Positions 10,336-19,434 are shown, counted from the stretch's first letter. The stretch: DNA of 64,000 bases from Comamonadaceae bacterium OH2545_COT-014 (GCA_003859965.1 RQYR01000003.1:124001-188000); one strand, 5' to 3'. Notes: generated by a model not told the origin, from the sequence alone. Numbers and translations are program-made.

Positions 10336-11436
10336 ATGCCCGCCCGCCCCCAACCCGCCCCGCTGGAAACAGACGCCGTCATCATCGGCGCCGGGCCGGT
10401 GGGGCTGTTTCAGGTGTTCGAGCTGGGCCTGCTGGAAGCACGCGCGCATGTGATTGACGCGCTGCCCCAGGTGGGCGGCCAGCCGGTGGCGCTGTACCCG
10501 GGCAAGCCCATCTACGACATTCCCGCCCTCGCCGTCTGCACCGGCCAGGAGCTGGCCGATGCGCTGATGCGCCAGATTGCCCCTTTCGAGCCGGTGTTCC
10601 ATCTGGGCCAGCAGGTCAGCCACCTGGCGCGGCAGGCAGACGGGCGCTTTCTCGTCGAAACCACGGCGGGCACGCGCCTGATGGCGCGGGCCGTCTTCAT
10701 TGCCGCGGGCGTGGGCGCTTTTCAGCCGCGCCCGCTCAAGGCGCCCGGCGCCGCCGGCCTGGAAGGCACACACCTGCTTTACCACCTGCCGCCGCCCGCA
10801 CGGCTGGCCGGCCAGCGCGTGGTAGTGGCTGGCGGCGGCGACCAGGCGCTGGAATGGGCCATCCGCCTGGCCAGCGCCACAGGCCATGACGCCCCGGCCT
10901 GCGTAACGCTGCTGCACCGGCGCGACGCCTTCACGGCCGCCCCCGAAACCGTGGCCCGCATGCGCGCGCTGAGCGAAGCTGGATCATTGCGCCTGGCCTT
11001 TGGCCCCTTGGCCGGCCTGGAAGCCGAACATGGGCGGCTGACCCGGCTGACCTACACCGGCGCGGACGGCGCCACGCAGTTCCTGCCCGTGGACACGCTG
11101 CTCGCCAGCCAGGGCATGAGCCCCCGGCTTGGGCCCGTGGCCGATTGGGGGCTGGCCATGGAGCGCAAGCAGCTCGTGGTGGATACCGAGAAATTCCAGA
11201 CCAGCGAGCCGGGCATCTTTGCCGTGGGCGACATCAACACCTACCCGGGCAAGAAAAAACTCATCCTCTGCGGCTTTCATGAAGCCACGCTGGCCGCCTA
11301 TGGCGCCTTGCCTTACCTGTTTCCGGGCAAGGATGTGTTTTTCCAGTACACCACCACCAGCCCCCGGCTGCACCGCCTGCTGGGCGTGGCGCCGGAAGCC
11401 GCCGACGATCCGCCCCCTGCGTCAGATGGCGCTTGA
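10336..11436 (+). CDS. Ferredoxin-NADP+ reductase, thioredoxin-reductase-like type 2
   Basis: 366 residues with two Rossmann motifs (IIGAGPVGLFQVFEL at 16-30 and VVVAGGGDQALEWA near 160) and the C-terminal FAD-binding segment GIFAVGDINTYPGKKKLILCGFHEA. It has no redox CxxC, which separates it from thioredoxin reductase and places it in the flavoprotein family of type 2 ferredoxin/flavodoxin reductases. It lies directly behind fdxA on the same strand, its presumed partner. The start at 10336 was chosen because FAD binding begins about residue 14; the frame is open upstream through the fdxA region as a shadow. Confidence 0.9.
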   Translation: MPARPQPAPLETDAVIIGAGPVGLFQVFELGLLEARAHVIDALPQVGGQPVALYPGKPIYDIPALAVCTGQELADALMRQIAPFEPVFHLGQQVSHLARQADGRFLVETTAGTRLMARAVFIAAGVGAFQPRPLKAPGAAGLEGTHLLYHLPPPARLAGQRVVVAGGGDQALEWAIRLASATGHDAPACVTLLHRRDAFTAAPETVARMRALSEAGSLRLAFGPLAGLEAEHGRLTRLTYTGADGATQFLPVDTLLASQGMSPRLGPVADWGLAMERKQLVVDTEKFQTSEPGIFAVGDINTYPGKKKLILCGFHEATLAAYGALPYLFPGKDVFFQYTTTSPRLHRLLGVAPEAADDPPPASDGA

Positions 11437-11764
11437 CCGACGCAGCGCGCACCGGGCGCCGGGCCGCTTTGGCTGGCGCGCACCTGGCGGTGCAGCGGTG
11501 CAGCGGGGCAGGGGGGCAGCGGGGCAGCATTGCCCATCCCATGGGGCCAGACCTCGCGGCGCCTGACGGCTTCGCTCTGCCCCACCCCGCCCGCATGCGC
11601 CACTGCAGTGGCCTGCCACGAAACCCGCGGCCACGCGGATGGCCCCGCATCGCGGATGCATCTGTTTTTCCACCGGTTCGCCGCATGGCCGCATCGCCTG
11701 GAAAAGCCTGCGGGGCTGCCGCGGGCGGGGGCCTGCCGGGTATGGGCAGCACAGGCGCGCCGCT
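11437..11764. other. Region without a recognisable gene
   Basis: About 330 bp between the convergent reductase gene and the minus-strand unknown operon. It is very GC-rich with a run of GCAGCGGGGCAG-like repeats at 11493-11530. Short open frames exist on both strands but none has convincing composition, start or homology. I see no strong terminator. Confidence 0.5.
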
Positions 11765-12178
11765 TCAGGCCGCGCTGGTCTGCCGACCGCAGGGCTGACG
11801 GTGGAGGCGGCATTCGCCGGAAGCCTCGTCCAGCCACGGATGGGCATGGCCAGCGCAGCCGGTTTGGCACAGCACGTCATGAACGCTGGCGATGGCGCCG
11901 GTAACGTCTGCCGGGGCAGCCCCTGCACCGGCTGCGCCCCGGCGCAGATTCTCTTGGCGCAAATCCGGCAGGCCGGGCCAGCCCAGCCCCCACAGCAGGC
12001 GCGTGGTCGCCACGATCCAGCGCGCACGCTGGCGCAGCAGCTCGGCCTCCAGCGCGGCGCAGCGGCAGGCATGGGCCGCGGCCATGTCGCTCAGGCGCTG
12101 TTGGGCGCCCGCCCACTGGCGCAGCAGCACGCCGTGTTCGTGCGCCAGGTCGGCCATCAGTGGCAGGCGCGCGCTCAT
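11765..12178 (-). CDS. Unknown protein with C-terminal Cys/His block (DUF2325-like?)
   Basis: 137 residues, second gene of a two-gene operon; its ATG overlaps the TGA of the first gene (ATGA at 12175-12178), indicating coupled translation. Residues about 1-75 are probably helical (ALEAELLRQRARWIVATTRLLW). The C-terminus carries CQTGCAGHAHPW followed by ECRLHRQPC, a Cys/His pattern that resembles, from memory, the end of beta-proteobacterial DUF2325 proteins. Such a block could bind a metal. With the Fur box upstream this suggests a role in iron physiology, which is inference. The frame is open to 12262, but 12178 is preferred because of the overlap. Confidence 0.7.
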   Translation of the reverse strand: MSARLPLMADLAHEHGVLLRQWAGAQQRLSDMAAAHACRCAALEAELLRQRARWIVATTRLLWGLGWPGLPDLRQENLRRGAAGAGAAPADVTGAIASVHDVLCQTGCAGHAHPWLDEASGECRLHRQPCGRQTSAA

Positions 12179-12480
12179 TGCAAGGTCGCCGGGCTGCGGT
12201 GCCACAGCACGCTGGCAGGCAGTGCGGCCGGCGCCGCATGGGGCGGCTGCGCGCCGCCCCAATCTCCCGCCAGGCGCCGCACCAGCTGGCGCATGGCATC
12301 GCTGAGCTGCGGATGCGCGGCCAACTCGCTCAGGTTGCAGGCAATCTTGCTCGCCATCATGGCGCGGTGCGTGCTTTCAGCGCCGGCTTGCGCGTACCCC
12401 GTCATCAGCGCCAGCGTGCCAGCCAGCAGGGCTTCCACACGCGGCAGCGCAACTTCCTCGATCACGGACTCAGAGCACAT
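12175..12480 (-). CDS. Unknown small protein, first gene of Fur-box operon
   Basis: 101 residues, predicted mostly helical (SVIEEVALPRVEALLAGTLAL, then ASKIACNLSELAAHPQLSD), with no signal peptide or clear motif. The start at 12480 has an excellent Shine-Dalgarno (AAGGAGAT, six bases upstream), so the longer open frame to 12588 is rejected. A near-consensus Fur box lies 45 bp upstream. It is coupled by ATGA overlap to the Cys/His-rich downstream gene. I do not recognise the family; the context points to iron-limited expression. Confidence 0.75.
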   Translation of the reverse strand: MCSESVIEEVALPRVEALLAGTLALMTGYAQAGAESTHRAMMASKIACNLSELAAHPQLSDAMRQLVRRLAGDWGGAQPPHAAPAALPASVLWHRSPATLQ

Positions 12481-12524
12481 GGCGCATCTCCTTTTTTGCG
12501 GACAGGGTGAAGTGAATGCAAGTA

Positions 12525-12543
12525 TATGAGAATAATTCCCATT
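12525..12543. promoter_or_regulatory. Fur box
   Basis: This 19-bp sequence matches the ferric-uptake-regulator consensus AATGAGAATAATTCTCATT at 17 positions and is nearly palindromic. It stands out as AT-rich in a GC-rich background. It lies 45 bp upstream of the minus-strand unknown operon, a suitable place to cover its promoter, and 80 bp upstream of the plus-strand SDR gene, so divergent control is possible. Confidence 0.8.
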
Positions 12544-12623
12544 AATCACACAATCCGCCCTGCGTGGCCCTCGCGGCGCGGCAGACATAATTAGTGTTTT
12601 TTCAACGGAAGGAGACTTTTTCC

Positions 12624-13382
12624 ATGCAAATCGAAGGCAAGGTTTTCATCGTCACCGGCGGCGCATCGGGCCTGGGTGAAGGCACGGCGCGCATGCTGGC
12701 CGCACAGGGCGGCAAGGTCGTCATTGCCGACATGCAAGCCGACAAGGGCGAAGCCGTGGCGGCTGAAATTGGCGGCGCGTTCGTCAAGTGCGACGTGAGC
12801 AGCGAAGCCGATGGCCGCGCCGTGGTGGAAAAAGCGCGTTCGCTGGGCAAGCTGATGGGCCTGGTCAACTGTGCCGGCATCGCCCCCGCTGAAAAGACGG
12901 TGGGCAAGAACGGCGCGCACAAGCTGGAGCTGTTCACCAAGACCATCACGGTCAACCTGGTGGGCACGTTCAACATGATCCGCCTGGCCGCCGAGGCCAT
13001 GAGCAGCAACGAGCCCGAAGCCACCGGCGAGCGCGGCGTGCTGATCTCCACCGCCAGCGTGGCCGCGTATGACGGCCAGATCGGCCAAGCCGCCTATGCC
13101 GCCAGCAAGGGCGGCGTGGTCGGCATGACGCTGCCCATCGCACGCGATCTGGCACGCAACGGCATCCGCAACATGACGATTGCTCCCGGCATCTTCGGCA
13201 CGCCCATGCTGTTCGGCATGCCGCAGGAAGTGCAGGACGCGCTGGCCGCTGGCGTGCCCTTCCCCAGTCGCCTGGGCAAGCCGGAAGACTATGCCAAGCT
13301 GGTCCGCCACATCATCGAGAACGACATGCTCAACGGTGAAGTGATCCGCCTGGACGGCGCGATTCGCCTTGCGCCCAAGTAA
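12624..13382 (+). CDS. 3-hydroxyacyl-CoA dehydrogenase type 2-like short-chain dehydrogenase
   Basis: 252-residue SDR. The cofactor motif is TGGASGLG (11-18), with the NAG-equivalent NCAG at 82-85 and catalytic Ser near 142-145, Tyr158 and Lys162 (YAASK). The sequence resembles the HSD10/type II 3-hydroxyacyl-CoA dehydrogenases, which oxidise 3-hydroxyacyl-CoA with NAD+ in fatty or branched acid degradation. A strong Shine-Dalgarno (GGAAGGAG) precedes the start. It is followed by a terminator and convergent with a CoA-ligase gene, consistent with a degradative gene neighbourhood. Confidence 0.88.
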   Translation: MQIEGKVFIVTGGASGLGEGTARMLAAQGGKVVIADMQADKGEAVAAEIGGAFVKCDVSSEADGRAVVEKARSLGKLMGLVNCAGIAPAEKTVGKNGAHKLELFTKTITVNLVGTFNMIRLAAEAMSSNEPEATGERGVLISTASVAAYDGQIGQAAYAASKGGVVGMTLPIARDLARNGIRNMTIAPGIFGTPMLFGMPQEVQDALAAGVPFPSRLGKPEDYAKLVRHIIENDMLNGEVIRLDGAIRLAPK

Positions 13383-13403
13383 TCACCTGACGCTCTCCGT
13401 CTG

Positions 13404-13438
13404 GCGGCCACGGCTTCACTTGCCGTGGCCGCTTTTTT
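13404..13438 (+). terminator. Rho-independent terminator after the SDR gene
   Basis: GCGGCCACGGC (13404-13414) pairs perfectly with GCCGTGGCCGC (13422-13432) across a 7-nt loop, followed by TTTTTT at 13433-13438. It lies 21 bp past the SDR stop. Confidence 0.93.
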
Positions 13439-13483
13439 GCAGCCCGCATGCTGCGATGCGCGCCCAGGCTGCTGGCCCGCCGC

Positions 13484-14746
13484 TCACTGATAGCTGCGCG
13501 CGTCCTCGATGACCTTGCCGTCATTGGGCAAGCTGCCGGGCGGCACCACTTCCACCTGTCCGCGCAGCTTGGTCACGTCGCGCACGGCATCGGCCACGCG
13601 CTCGGCCAGGCCGTCAGAGGGGGCGCTTTCCACCTGCAAGGTCATCTGGTCGTTGGCCATTTCACCGCTGACCACGAGGCGGGCTTTTTTCACTTCGGGG
13701 AAGCGCCGGATGATGTCGGCCACCTGGCCTGGATGCACGAACATGCCGCGCACCTTGGTGGTCTGGTCGGCGCGGCCCATCCAGCCTTTGATGCGGGTGT
13801 TAGTACGTCCCGTAGGACAAGGGCCGGGCAGCACGGCCGACAAATCGCCCGTGCCAAAGCGCACCAGCGGGTAATCGGGGTTGAGCACCGTGACCACCAC
13901 TTCGCCCACCTCACCGTCAGGCACAGGGTCGCCCGTGCCGGGGCGCACGATTTCCAGCAGCACGCCTTCATCCAGCACCAACCCTTCGCGGGCGGCGGTT
14001 TCGTAGGCGATAAGGCCGCAATCAGCCGTGGCATAGCACTGGTACACGGCCATGCCACGCTCAGCAAACCAGTCGCGCAGCGAAGGCGGAAAGGCTTCGC
14101 CGCTCACCAGCCCTTTGGTGATGCTGGCCATGGCTAAGGCGCCCCCGCCCTCCCCGGCCTGCGCCTTTTCTACCAGGATGCGCAGAAAGCTCGGCGTTCC
14201 CAGATAGCCGTGCGGACGCAGCTCGGCAATGGCTTGCAATTGCTGTTCGGTCTGCCCGGTGCCCGCCGGGAACACGGTGCAGCCCACGGCATGCGCCCCC
14301 GCTTCCATGATGAAAGCGCCAGGGGTCATGTGATAGCTGAAGGCGTTGTGCGCCAGCTCGCCCGCGCGAAAGCCCGCCGCGTGCAAGGCGCGGCCGGTGC
14401 GCCAATAGTCGCGCGCGGCGCCTTCGGGCTCGTAAATGGGGCCGGGGCTGGCATACAGGCGCGGCATGGCGGCGCCATAGCGCACGGCGGCAAAGCCGCC
14501 AAAGGCATCTTGCGCGGCGGCGCGGCTGGCTTGCTGGCGCGCCAGCAGCTCGCTTTTGCGCGTGACCGGCAGGGCCGCCAGCGCGGCGCGGCTGCGGATG
14601 CTGGCCGCGTCCACCCCGGCCAGAATCTCGCCCCAGGCGCGGCTGTGTTGTTGCGCGTGCGCGATGTGCGCAGGCAGCGCGGCCAGCAGCGCGGCCTCGC
14701 GCTCGGCCGGGCCGCGGGTTTCCAGGGCGTCGTAAAAGTCGGTCAT
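13484..14746 (-). CDS. Phenylacetate-CoA ligase-like AMP-forming enzyme (PaaK family)
   Basis: 420 residues of the ANL superfamily, PaaK branch. It has the acyl-activating region (ASPGPIYEPEGAARDYWR), the LGTPSFLRILVEKA segment, YATADCGLIAYE in place of the usual YG-x-E adenylation motif, RFGTGDLSA and the C-terminal GRADQTTKVRGMFVHP. Such enzymes ligate an aryl or acyl acid to CoA with ATP. It lies downstream of livF on the same strand, separated by 262 bp with a dispersed repeat, and convergent with the hydroxyacyl-CoA dehydrogenase. The start has an AGGGAGA Shine-Dalgarno. Confidence 0.88.
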   Translation of the reverse strand: MTDFYDALETRGPAEREAALLAALPAHIAHAQQHSRAWGEILAGVDAASIRSRAALAALPVTRKSELLARQQASRAAAQDAFGGFAAVRYGAAMPRLYASPGPIYEPEGAARDYWRTGRALHAAGFRAGELAHNAFSYHMTPGAFIMEAGAHAVGCTVFPAGTGQTEQQLQAIAELRPHGYLGTPSFLRILVEKAQAGEGGGALAMASITKGLVSGEAFPPSLRDWFAERGMAVYQCYATADCGLIAYETAAREGLVLDEGVLLEIVRPGTGDPVPDGEVGEVVVTVLNPDYPLVRFGTGDLSAVLPGPCPTGRTNTRIKGWMGRADQTTKVRGMFVHPGQVADIIRRFPEVKKARLVVSGEMANDQMTLQVESAPSDGLAERVADAVRDVTKLRGQVEVVPPGSLPNDGKVIEDARSYQ

Positions 14747-14807
14747 GGGCGGTCTCCCTGTCTCTGTCGCTTTGAGGTGCCAGTTGGCCGGATGCTTCTG
14801 GCCAATT

Positions 14808-14824
14808 GCTATTTATTTAATAGC
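14808..14824. repeat. Short AT-rich palindrome (GCTATT-TATTT-AATAGC)
   Basis: A perfect 6-bp inverted repeat with 5-nt spacer, between the PaaK-like gene and livF. The same GCTAT/ATAGC core recurs at several other sites in the window, so this is a dispersed repeat family. It could form a small hairpin in the leader of the PaaK-like gene. Confidence 0.65.
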
Positions 14825-15008
14825 TGCTCAGGGCCTGTTTACAGCCCAGAAGCCCGAATGGATGGCAATTTCTTTGAAGCCGGCGCTAGTGGAGCCGGCG
14901 CTGTCTTGGGGCTGCGGCCCAGGAGCTGCCCGCCTTGCCTGTGGCGGGCCAAGCCGGCGGCTGGCGCGGCGTGCGCGCTACCTGGCGGCGCCGGTGGCAC
15001 AACGCCCC

Positions 15009-15839
15009 TCAGGCCAGCCAGCGCTTGCGCCGCTTGTAGCTTTTGACGTCTTTGAAGCTCTTGCGCTCCTCGCCGCCCACGCCCAGGTAGAACTCCTTGA
15101 CGTCTTCATTGCTGGCCAGGTCCTGGGCCCTGCCGTCCATCACGATGCGGCCGCTTTCCATGATGTAGCCGTAGTCGGCGTACTTCAGGGCCATGTTGGT
15201 GTTCTGCTCGGCAATGAGGAAGGTGGTGCGCTCTTTCTGGTTGAGGTCGCGCACGATGTTGAACACCTCTTCCACGATCTGCGGGGCCAAGCCCATGGAG
15301 GGCTCGTCCAGCAGCACGAGGCTGGGGTTGGTCATCAGCGCGCGGCCGATGGCGCACATCTGCTGCTCGCCGCCGGAGGTGTAGGCGGCCTGGCTGGTGC
15401 GGCGCGTTTTCAGGCGCGGGAAGTAGGTGTAGACCTTCTCCAGGTTGCGCGCGATCTCGGCCTTGTCGGTGCGGGTGTAGGCGCCGGTAAGCAGGTTTTC
15501 CTCGATGGTCAGGTGCGCGAAGCAGTGGCGCCCCTCCATCACCTGCACCACGCCGCGGCGCACCAGGTCGGCGGGCGTGAGGTTTTCGATGCGTTCGCCG
15601 CGCAGCTCGATGCTGCCCTTGGTGACTTCACCGCGCTCGCCCTTGAGCAGGTTGCTGATGGCGCGCAGCGTGGTGGTCTTGCCCGCGCCGTTGCCGCCCA
15701 TCAGGGCGACGATGCTGCCTTCGGGCACGGACAGCGATACGCCCTTGAGCACCAGGATCACATGGTTGTAGATGACTTCGATGCCATTGACATTGAGCAC
15801 GACAGGGGCGGTGGCGGCGGAAGGGGCAGCAGCATTCAT
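15009..15839 (-). CDS. livF: LIV-type ABC transporter ATPase LivF
   Basis: 276 residues. Walker A GGNGAGKTT (48-56), signature SGGEQQ (155-160) in place of LSGGQ as is common in LivF, and Walker B LVLLDEP (174-180). It couples ATP hydrolysis to uptake through LivH/LivM. The start at 15839 is preferred over 15884 because of GAGG upstream and family length. It carries a basic extension at the C-terminus (KSYKRRKRWLA). It is the last transporter gene of the liv run. Confidence 0.93.
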   Translation of the reverse strand: MNAAAPSAATAPVVLNVNGIEVIYNHVILVLKGVSLSVPEGSIVALMGGNGAGKTTTLRAISNLLKGERGEVTKGSIELRGERIENLTPADLVRRGVVQVMEGRHCFAHLTIEENLLTGAYTRTDKAEIARNLEKVYTYFPRLKTRRTSQAAYTSGGEQQMCAIGRALMTNPSLVLLDEPSMGLAPQIVEEVFNIVRDLNQKERTTFLIAEQNTNMALKYADYGYIMESGRIVMDGRAQDLASNEDVKEFYLGVGGEERKSFKDVKSYKRRKRWLA

Positions 15840-15953
15840 ATGAAAAAACCTCGCGTGTGATTCAGCCTGCCCGCCGCCCGGCACGCCTGCCGCCGCGCGG
15901 GCGGCAGGCTGGCGTGGCCGGACATGGGCGGCGCTTGTGGTCTTACGTGGCCC

Positions 15954-17267
15954 TTACTGGCAGTCAGACTCGGGGCGCACGGGCACCTTCTTTTCGTCCG
16001 CGTAGCGCTTGGCGGTGCTGGACACCAGTGCATTGATGACCGCCGGATCGGCGCTGATCCAGTCGGTGCTGTAGTTCCAGGCTTTGCCGTCCCAGGTGTG
16101 GATGCGCGCCTGCATGTTGCCCATGTGGTCCTTGCAGGTGGTCTTGATGGGGCGCAGCACGCCCTTGAAGCCCAGCGCGTCCAGCTTGTCCTGCGTGAGG
16201 TTCAGGTTTTCCAGGCCCCAGCGCACCTGCTCGCCGGTCATGGCCTTGCCCTTGCCGTATTTTTCCTGCGCGGCGCGGATGCCTTCCACGCCGATCATGG
16301 CGCTGAAGATGCCGCGCAGGTACAGCACGTCGCCCACTTCTTCCTTGGGGCCCGTGCCCTGGCCCTTGGCGTGCAGCGTGGCCAGGATGTCCTTGACGAT
16401 CTGCGAGTTCTTGTCGGCCGAGTGCATCAGCGTCACGGTGTTGTAGCCCTTGGCGCCCGCGCCCACGTCCTTCACGTCAGGCTCGGCGCCAGACCACCAC
16501 ACGCCGTACATCTTCTCGCGCGGGTAGCCGGTGGCCTGCGCTTCCTTGAGGGCGGTGGAGTTCATCACGCCCCAGCCCCACAGCAGCACGTAGTCGGGGC
16601 GGTCGCGGCGCACTTGCAGCCAGGTGGCTTTTTGCTCCACGCCCGGCGCGGTCACGGGCAGCTGCTGCAGCGTGAAGCCCCACTGCTTGGAAAGCTCTTG
16701 CAGCAGCGGAATGGCTTCCTTGCCAAACGGGCTGTCGTGGTAAACCAGCGCCACCTTCTTGCCCTTGAGCTTGTCCACCCCGCCTTCCTTGGCGGCAATG
16801 GCTTTCATGATGACGTCAGCGGCCACCCAGTAGGTGCCGCCCAGCGGGAAGTTCCACTTGAACACCATGCCGTCCTGGCTCTCGCTGCGGCCATAGCCGG
16901 TGGTAATCAGCGGCACCTTGTCCACGGGCGCTTTTTCGGTCAGCGCGAAGGTGGCGCCGGTGGACCAGGGGTGCACCAGCACGGCGCCGCCGCCCTTGGT
17001 TTTCAGGCGCTCATAGCATTCCACGCTGCGCGCCGTGTCGTAGCCGGTTTCGCATTCCTCGAAGGCGATCTTCACGCCGTTGACGCCGCCCTTGGCGTTG
17101 ATGTACTTGTAGTAATCGACCATGCCGTTGGCAATGGGCGTGCCGTTGGCGGCGTAGGCGCCGGTGCGGTAGGTCAGCACCGGGATGAATTGCTCTTGCG
17201 CAACAGCCGGCGCAGCCAGCGTGGCCGCCAGCGCGGCAGCGGCAACCAGGGTCAGGGAAGGCTTCAT
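15954..17267 (-). CDS. livK: LIV-type ABC transporter periplasmic binding protein
   Basis: 437 residues with a signal peptide (KPSLTLVAAAALAATLAAPAVAQ, cleavage after about residue 24) and a type I periplasmic binding fold (YKYINAKGGVNGVKIAFEECET near 55-80). The start has a perfect Shine-Dalgarno (AAGGAGA). Relatives transport branched-chain amino acids but also aromatic acids, amides and urea, so the ligand is open; neighbours that activate acids with CoA argue for an organic acid. It lies between livM and livF. Confidence 0.93.
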   Translation of the reverse strand: MKPSLTLVAAAALAATLAAPAVAQEQFIPVLTYRTGAYAANGTPIANGMVDYYKYINAKGGVNGVKIAFEECETGYDTARSVECYERLKTKGGGAVLVHPWSTGATFALTEKAPVDKVPLITTGYGRSESQDGMVFKWNFPLGGTYWVAADVIMKAIAAKEGGVDKLKGKKVALVYHDSPFGKEAIPLLQELSKQWGFTLQQLPVTAPGVEQKATWLQVRRDRPDYVLLWGWGVMNSTALKEAQATGYPREKMYGVWWSGAEPDVKDVGAGAKGYNTVTLMHSADKNSQIVKDILATLHAKGQGTGPKEEVGDVLYLRGIFSAMIGVEGIRAAQEKYGKGKAMTGEQVRWGLENLNLTQDKLDALGFKGVLRPIKTTCKDHMGNMQARIHTWDGKAWNYSTDWISADPAVINALVSSTAKRYADEKKVPVRPESDCQ

Positions 17268-17341
17268 GGTTTGTCTCCTTGGGTGGTGGTAGTGGTGAGG
17301 TGAAGCGGTGAAAGTTGGAAAGGCTGCTGCGCCCTCACCCC

Positions 17342-17368
17342 TGCCCTCTCCCTGAGCCAGAGAGGGCA
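17342..17368. repeat. Intercistronic hairpin between livM and livK
   Basis: TGCCCTCTC (17342-17350) and GAGAGGGCA (17360-17368) are exact complements with a 9-nt loop. No T-run follows. It sits in the 139-bp gap between livM and the binding-protein gene, where a stable RNA hairpin can protect or separate mRNA segments and set different expression levels. The CCCTCACC...CCCTCTCCC wording is typical of dispersed proteobacterial repeats. Confidence 0.55.
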
Positions 17369-17406
17369 AAGGCGTGCGCTGACGCGGGCAACGGGGCGGC
17401 GCATGC

Positions 17407-18486
17407 TCAGTGCGGGAAGGGCCACACGCGCAGCTTCTGCTTGGCCGTGGACCAGAGCTTGGCCAGGCCGTGCGGCTCGACGATGAGGAACCACACGATC
17501 AGCGCGCCGAAGATCATCAGCTCGGCATGCGAGACGGCCGCCGTGGAAAACTCCAGCCCCAGCAGGCCCGCCAGCACCGGCAGGATGCGGGTCAGCGCAA
17601 TGGGCAGCACGACGATGAAGGCCGCGCCGAAGAAGCTGCCCATGATGGAGCCCATGCCGCCGATGATGACCATGAACAGCAGCTTGAAGGACATGGCCTC
17701 CAGCGAGAACGCCGCCGGCTCCCACGCGCCCAGGTAGATGAAGGCCCACAGCGCGCCAGCCAAGCCGACGATGAAGCTGCTGACGGCAAAGGCGCTGAGC
17801 TTGGCGTACAGCGGGCGGATGCCGATCACGCTGGCGGCCACGTCCATGTCGCGGATGGCCATCCACTCGCGCCCCGTGGCGCTGCGCACCAGGTTCTTGG
17901 CCAGCATGGCCACGATGACCAGCGCCGTCAGACAGAACAGGTACTTGGCCACGGGCGAATCCAGCGGCATGCCCAGCACCTTCAGGTTGGACACCGACAC
18001 CGAGCCCGAGGGCGAATCCATGGTGAACCACTTCACGCGCAGGAACATCCAGTCGGCGAAGAACTGCGCCGCCAGCGTGGCCACGGCCAGGTACAGCCCC
18101 TTGACGCGCAGGCTGGGCAGGCCGAACAGCACGCCGAACGCCATGGCGGCCACGCCGCCGATGATGAGCGCGGCCACCAGCGGCAGGCCGGGCATGCGCA
18201 TGTAGGCGTTGTAGGCCGCATACGCGCCCATGGCCATGAAAGCGCCCGAGCCCAGCGAGATCTGGCCGCAGTAGCCCACCAGAATGTTCACCCCCAGCGC
18301 CGCCAGCGACATGATGACGAAGGGCAGCAGGATGGACAGGAACATGTAGTCACTGGCCAGCAGCGGCACGCCGATGAAGGCAAAGGCAATGAGCAGGCCG
18401 ATGGCGATGCGGTCTTGCCGGATCGGAAAGACCTGCTGGTCGGCCCGGTAACTGGTTTTGAACTGGCCGTTTTCGCGGTAGAACAT
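17407..18486 (-). CDS. livM: LIV-type ABC transporter permease LivM
   Basis: 359 residues with about eight to ten membrane helices and the family signature GYCGQISLGSGAFMAMGAY near residues 71-89 and the coupling-helix region ATGREWMAIRDMDVAASVIGI near 213-233. It pairs with LivH to form the membrane channel. It begins 18 bp after livH ends and precedes the binding-protein gene. The N-terminus has a 30-residue polar lead (MFYRENGQFKTSYRADQQ) before the first helix, as in other members from this group. Confidence 0.93.
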   Translation of the reverse strand: MFYRENGQFKTSYRADQQVFPIRQDRIAIGLLIAFAFIGVPLLASDYMFLSILLPFVIMSLAALGVNILVGYCGQISLGSGAFMAMGAYAAYNAYMRMPGLPLVAALIIGGVAAMAFGVLFGLPSLRVKGLYLAVATLAAQFFADWMFLRVKWFTMDSPSGSVSVSNLKVLGMPLDSPVAKYLFCLTALVIVAMLAKNLVRSATGREWMAIRDMDVAASVIGIRPLYAKLSAFAVSSFIVGLAGALWAFIYLGAWEPAAFSLEAMSFKLLFMVIIGGMGSIMGSFFGAAFIVVLPIALTRILPVLAGLLGLEFSTAAVSHAELMIFGALIVWFLIVEPHGLAKLWSTAKQKLRVWPFPH

Positions 18487-18504
18487 CTTGTACTCCCCCT
18501 CTGC

Positions 18505-19434
18505 TTACACGCGATCAATGATTTTTTCGCCGAACAGCCCTTGCGGCCGGAACAGCAGGAACACCAGCGCCAGCACGTAGGCAAACCAGATCTCGATGCC
18601 GCCGCCCACGTAGGGGCCCAGGTACACCTCGGAGAGCTTCTCGCCCACGCCGATGATCAGCCCGCCGATGATCGCGCCGGGCACCGAGGTCAGGCCCCCC
18701 AGGATCACCACCGGCAGCGCGCGCAGCGCCACCGTGGCCAGCGAGAACTGCACGCCCAGCTTGCTGCCCCAGATCATGCCGGCCACCAGGGCCACCACGC
18801 CGGCCACCGTCCACACGATGACCCAGATGCGCGAGAGCGGAATGCCGATCGATTGCGCCGCCTGGTGGTCGTCGGCCACGGCGCGCAGCGCGCGGCCCGT
18901 GCCGGTTTTCTGGAAGAACAGCGTCAGCAACGCCACCAGCACCGCGGCGATCAGCGCGGCAATCAGGTCTTCCTTGTTGACCAGCACGCCGCCTTCGAAC
19001 ACCGATTCCAGCAGGAACACCGGATCCTTGGGCATGCCGATGTGGATGGAATAGATCTCGCTGCCAAAGACCGTCTGGCCCACGCCTTCCAGAAAGTAGG
19101 TGATGCCCAGCGTGGCCATCAGCAGCGTGGCGCCTTCCTGGTTGACCAGATGGCGCAGCACCAGCCGCTCGATGAACCAGGCCACCACGAACATGATCAG
19201 CCCGGCGATCACGAAGGCGCCGATGTTGGCGAACCAGGGGTTGTCGATGCCCGTCCACTGGGGCAGCCATTCGGCAAAGCGCGCCATCGCCAGCGCGGCG
19301 AACAGCACCATCGCGCCCTGCGCGAAGTTGAACACGCCGCTGGCCTTGAAGATGAGCACGAAGCCCAGCGCCACCAGCGAATACAGCATGCCCGTCATCA
19401 GGCCGCCGAAAAGTGCTTCCAGAAAAAATGCCAT
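18505..19434 (-). CDS. livH: LIV-type ABC transporter permease LivH
   Basis: 309 residues with about eight helices. The start GGLMTGMLYSLVALGFVLIF and FNFAQGAMVLFAALAM motifs are typical of LivH. The EAA-like cytoplasmic loop is RALRAVADDHQAAQSIGI. It forms the translocation pore with LivM. It follows livG by 28 bp on the minus strand and precedes livM by 18 bp, in a polycistronic arrangement. Confidence 0.94.
   Translation of the reverse strand: MAFFLEALFGGLMTGMLYSLVALGFVLIFKASGVFNFAQGAMVLFAALAMARFAEWLPQWTGIDNPWFANIGAFVIAGLIMFVVAWFIERLVLRHLVNQEGATLLMATLGITYFLEGVGQTVFGSEIYSIHIGMPKDPVFLLESVFEGGVLVNKEDLIAALIAAVLVALLTLFFQKTGTGRALRAVADDHQAAQSIGIPLSRIWVIVWTVAGVVALVAGMIWGSKLGVQFSLATVALRALPVVILGGLTSVPGAIIGGLIIGVGEKLSEVYLGPYVGGGIEIWFAYVLALVFLLFRPQGLFGEKIIDRV

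Noticed and set aside
11433-11798. Plus-strand 121-codon open frame after the ferredoxin reductase
   Set aside because: No family, atypical composition, overlaps the better supported minus-strand gene at 11765.
12481-12588. Longer start for the first gene of the Fur-box operon
   Set aside because: It would place the Fur box and the Shine-Dalgarno inside the coding part; 12480 has an ideal ribosome-binding site.
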